Shown here: positions 47,205 to 50,139 of the stretch, piece after piece | Numbering within the stretch: the first letter of the stretch is position 1 | Layout of the letters: each line of letters begins with the position of its first letter | NCBI GenBank assembly: GCA_029973975.1 | Contig: JARKQF010000260.1 | Span: 1-50,139, forward strand | From: Paludibacter sp. | Lineage (GTDB): Bacteria > Bacteroidota > Bacteroidia > Bacteroidales > Paludibacteraceae | Direction of reading: 5' to 3' | Length of the DNA: 50,139 nt | Notes under the pieces: generated by a model | What the model saw: the letters and a program-made list of their open reading frames with translations, nothing else | Database searches by the model: none | Told to the model about the DNA's origin: nothing | Translations under genes and position numbers: made by a program

Positions 47205-47326
47205 AACCATATAAGTCATATAAGGAACATAATAAGTTTTAGAAAAATTGAAGTTCATAAACTGAAAAACGCAATTCATAGTTTGAATCTTAAAACTTAT
47301 ATGTTCCTTATATGACTTATATGGTT
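47205..47326. repeat. Long inverted repeat (hairpin or MITE-like element)
   Basis: Arms 47205-47241 and 47291-47326 (AACCATATAAGTCATATAAG... and complement) match over about 36 bases with one bulged base, around a 49-base centre. It lies 7 bases after the amidase stop and 19 bases before the dehydrogenase start. It may terminate both reading directions or be a non-autonomous mobile repeat. No transposase is nearby. Confidence 0.85.
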
Positions 47327-47345
47327 TAAAAATCTAAATCGCACA

Positions 47346-50139
47346 ATGCTACAAACTTTTTTAAACGACATTTCACAACACATCCCATCAGCGCGCATCC
47401 ACACAGATGCAATGCGCCGTCTGGCCTGGGGTACGGATGCAGGTTTTTATCGCCTCATCCCGCAGGTAGTCATTCATTCCGAAAATGAGGCTGAAATAGT
47501 AGCCATTGTCAAAAATGCCCAAAAGTATCATGTTCCGCTGACTTTCAGGGCTGCGGGGACCAGCTTATCGGGACAGGCAATCAGCGATTCGGTACTCGTC
47601 ATCGCCGGGAAAGGATGGGAAAAATACACCATTGCTGAAAACGGAGAATCTATTCGCCTCCAACCGGGCATCATCGGACAGCGGGTGAATAACATACTGA
47701 AACCTTTCGGCAGAAAATTTCCGCCCGATCCGGCATCCATCAAATCAGCCATGGTCGGAGGCATTGTACAGAACAATGCTTCGGGGATGAGTTGCGGTAT
47801 TCACGAGAACAGTTACCGGATGATTCAATCTGCCCGCTTGATTCTGGCAGACGGGACTATCTTAGATACGGGTGATGAAGTCAGCAAAGCAAATTTCAGA
47901 AAAAGTCACCCGGAATTCATCCAACGTATCGTTGAATTACGAGACCGTGTACAAGCTGATAAAACCCTTTCGGAACGCATTCGTAGAAAGTATGCTATTA
48001 AGAATGTAACCGGACTGAACATCCTGCCTTTCATCGAATTCGACGATCCGTTCGACATCATCACGCACCTCATTACCGGCTCGGAAGGTACTCTGGCTTT
48101 TTTGGCAGAGGTGGATATGAAAACTGCCAAAGACCTGGAGCACAAAGCCAACGCTATGCTTTTCTTCGAAAACAACCGTACGGCCAGTGAACTAGTGGTG
48201 GCGCTAAAGCAATCGCCAGTGGCTGCGCTGGAGTTTTTCGACCGCAAAGCATTGAAATCCGTAGAAGACGACTCTCCTGCCCTACCCCTGAAATCGCTGC
48301 CGAAGAAAGGTTCTGCTTTGCTGATTAAAATTGAAGCGGATAATGAACATGAGTTGGCTGAGAAAACCGCACAAGTTAACGAGATTGTAGCCAAATTTAA
48401 GACCTTGTATCCCGTTCGGTTTACCACCGACGAAAAAGAATACAGCGCTTATTGGACCATGCGTTCGGGTATTTTCCCGACCGTGGGAGGTACACGTCCT
48501 ATCGGCACTACCTGCCTGATTGAAGACATTGCTTTCCCGATTGATGTCTTCGCGGATGCCATTGAGGATTTACGGGATATCCTGGATAAAAATGGTTACG
48601 AAGAAGCTGTTATCTACGGTCATGCCCTCGACGGGAACTATCATTTCATCCTGAATCAAGCCTTCGATACGCCGGAAGCCATTACGCAGTATGAAAACAT
48701 GATGAACAAAATCGTGGATTTGGTGGTAGACAAATATGAAGGTTCCCTGAAGGCCGAACACGGCACGGGTCGCAACATGGCGCCATTTGTGCGCCGCGAG
48801 TGGGGTGATACTGCTTTTGAACTCATGAAGGATGTAAAGCAATTGTTCGACCCCAACGGCATCCTAAATCCAGGTGTTATCTTCAACGAAGACCCGAATT
48901 GTCATTTGCAACACATTAAACCCCTGCCGGAAACGCATCCTATCATCGACAAATGTATTGAATGCGGTTTTTGCGAAGTTAACTGCCTGAGTTGGGGCTT
49001 CACCTTGTCATCCCGACAACGCATTGTTGTGCAACGCGAAATGACCCGCCTGCAACAGACAGGCGAAAATCCGGCCTTATTGAGAGAGCTGGAAGCGGCT
49101 TATGTCTTCGCCGGCGACGAAACCTGTGCCGGCGACGGACTCTGCGCCACTTCCTGTCCCGTTGGTATTAATGTCGGCGATTATATCCACGTGGTACGTG
49201 AACGCAAGAACGACCTGCACCCACGGAACAAGCGCATCGGCAACTGGACAGCCAACAACTTCAGTCTGCTGGGCGGTACGCTCAAAACAGCGCTGGGAGC
49301 TGCCAATGTCGCCAGAACTATTATCGGGAACAACAATGTAGACAAGCTCGGCAAAACCCTGCACCACGTCAGTGGAAACAACATTCCGCTGTGGACAGCC
49401 ACGCTGCCCAAACCTGCACCCAAAATTAAGTCGCTCATTCAGCCTAAGTCGGATTTGAAAGTAGTGTATTTCCCCAGTTGTCTGAACCAGATGATGGGCG
49501 CTTCGCACAACGATCCGGAGCAGATTCCGCTGACCCGTAAGATTCTATCCTTCCTGAACAAAGCCGGTTACGAAGTCATCTTCCCCGAAAAGATGAACAA
49601 GCTTTGCTGCGGCACCATCTGGGAAAGCAAAGGCATGCCCGATGTGGCCGATTATAAATCCGGAGAACTCGAAAAAGCCCTGTTGAAAGCCAGCGAAAAC
49701 GGCAAATACCCGGTACTGTGCGACCAGAGTCCATGTTTGCTGCGCATGCGGCACACCATCAAGAGCTTAAATATGTATGAGCCGGTTGAGTTCATCGACA
49801 AATTCCTGCTCGACAAACTCGAATTCGAGCAAACCGATGAGCCGATTACCATCCATTCGACCTGTTCCACCATCAAAATGGGACTGACGCCCTCGCTGAT
49901 TAAGATAGCCAAACTGTGCAGTCGCAATGTCTTCATTCCCGAAGAAGTCGGTTGTTGTGGTTTTGCCGGCGACAAAGGATTCTTCGTACCCGAACTGAAC
50001 AAATACGCCCTCCGCAAACTCCCGACACAAATCAAACAAGCCGGAGCTAAAGTCGGCTACAGCAACAGCCGCACCTGCGAAATCGGGCTGAACACGAATA
50101 CTGGGATACCGTATGTTTCGATTGTGTATTTGGTGGATA
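47346..50139 (+). CDS. FAD-binding and Fe-S dehydrogenase (D-lactate/glycolate oxidase type), C-terminal end missing
   Basis: The frame is open from ATG 47346 to the window end (931 codons), so only a few residues are probably missing. The N-terminal FAD_binding_4 domain shows PLTFRAAGTSLSGQAISDSV and PPDPASIKSAMVGGIVQNNASGM; an FAD-oxidase C-domain follows. The C-terminal part has [4Fe-4S] clusters CIECGFCEVNC and CAGDGLCATSCPVGI, then heterodisulfide-reductase-type CCG motifs (FPEKMNKLCCGTIW and PEEVGCCGFAGDKGF). This order is typical of Bacteroidetes D-lactate or 2-hydroxyacid dehydrogenases passing electrons to the respiratory chain. D-lactate is the side product when MurQ-type etherases act on MurNAc-6-phosphate, which would link it to the neighbouring locus, although it has its own transcription unit. 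Confidence 0.88.
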   Translation, partial: MLQTFLNDISQHIPSARIHTDAMRRLAWGTDAGFYRLIPQVVIHSENEAEIVAIVKNAQKYHVPLTFRAAGTSLSGQAISDSVLVIAGKGWEKYTIAENGESIRLQPGIIGQRVNNILKPFGRKFPPDPASIKSAMVGGIVQNNASGMSCGIHENSYRMIQSARLILADGTILDTGDEVSKANFRKSHPEFIQRIVELRDRVQADKTLSERIRRKYAIKNVTGLNILPFIEFDDPFDIITHLITGSEGTLAFLAEVDMKTAKDLEHKANAMLFFENNRTASELVVALKQSPVAALEFFDRKALKSVEDDSPALPLKSLPKKGSALLIKIEADNEHELAEKTAQVNEIVAKFKTLYPVRFTTDEKEYSAYWTMRSGIFPTVGGTRPIGTTCLIEDIAFPIDVFADAIEDLRDILDKNGYEEAVIYGHALDGNYHFILNQAFDTPEAITQYENMMNKIVDLVVDKYEGSLKAEHGTGRNMAPFVRREWGDTAFELMKDVKQLFDPNGILNPGVIFNEDPNCHLQHIKPLPETHPIIDKCIECGFCEVNCLSWGFTLSSRQRIVVQREMTRLQQTGENPALLRELEAAYVFAGDETCAGDGLCATSCPVGINVGDYIHVVRERKNDLHPRNKRIGNWTANNFSLLGGTLKTALGAANVARTIIGNNNVDKLGKTLHHVSGNNIPLWTATLPKPAPKIKSLIQPKSDLKVVYFPSCLNQMMGASHNDPEQIPLTRKILSFLNKAGYEVIFPEKMNKLCCGTIWESKGMPDVADYKSGELEKALLKASENGKYPVLCDQSPCLLRMRHTIKSLNMYEPVEFIDKFLLDKLEFEQTDEPITIHSTCSTIKMGLTPSLIKIAKLCSRNVFIPEEVGCCGFAGDKGFFVPELNKYALRKLPTQIKQAGAKVGYSNSRTCEIGLNTNTGIPYVSIVYLVD

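Noticed and set aside
47906-48427. Minus-strand open frame of 173 codons inside the FAD dehydrogenase
   Set aside because: It is antisense to conserved FAD-oxidase sequence and has no plausible start context or domain.

Overview
The window looks like the chromosome of a Bacteroidota organism, most likely order Bacteroidales. The evidence is a SusC/SusD pair, Bacteroidetes-type promoter motifs (TAnnTTTG), many secreted proteins ending in type IX secretion (T9SS) sorting-like domains, AT-rich intergenic DNA, and Bacteroidetes-typical short palindromes built on GTAGAGAC. A free-living or gut relative of the Paludibacter/Dysgonomonas/Tannerella group would fit, but the genus cannot be fixed from the sequence alone. 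I saw no tRNA, rRNA, CRISPR array, transposase or phage gene.

Almost the whole window reads as one large locus for taking apart and importing amino-sugar polymers of bacterial cell walls. Block A (1-5801, minus strand) encodes secreted surface proteins: a beta-helix protein, a beta-propeller/CBM-like protein, a GHL10 (DigH/YddW-type) glycosidase and a truncated secreted protein. Block B (6244-12784, plus) has an SGNH esterase, a BadF-type amino-sugar kinase, a TolB-like propeller lipid-free secreted protein and a giant secreted Amidase_3 N-acetylmuramoyl-L-alanine amidase. Block C (22451 down to 12836, minus) is a tight seven-gene operon: metallophosphoesterase-PQQ propeller, tandem GT2 glycosyltransferase, DUF4922 HIT-like nucleotidyltransferase, AmpG-like transporter, NamZ (DUF1343/GH171) exo-muramidase, NagX-like amino-sugar acetyltransferase (DUF5009/HGSNAT type) and a second BadF kinase. 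Block D (22851-47197, plus) starts back to back with block C and carries SusC, SusD, two lipoproteins, a second GHL10 enzyme, a surface propeller/adhesin, two tandem NAGPA-type phosphodiester glycosidases, a GH9-polysaccharide deacetylase fusion, a second TolB-like protein and a second Amidase_3 protein. Block E (47346 to the end) is a nearly complete FAD/Fe-S D-lactate/glycolate dehydrogenase.

Proposed joint function (inference): T9SS-exported amidases and GHL10 glycosidases attack peptidoglycan outside the cell; the phosphodiester glycosidases could remove GlcNAc-1-phosphate-linked decorations such as wall teichoic acid linkage units; SusC/SusD bring in fragments; periplasmic NamZ, GH9-deacetylase and NagX process them; AmpG moves them into the cytoplasm; and BadF kinases plus the DUF4922 protein phosphorylate or activate the sugars. 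Because at least nine of the enzymes carry sorting-like tails for the outer surface, foreign rather than self cell wall is the likely substrate. This combination (T9SS hydrolases, SusCD, NamZ/AmpG/NagX and NAGPA enzymes) is the main discovery candidate of the window. Several start sites were moved downstream from the longest open frame because the longer frames run through terminators or palindromic repeats.
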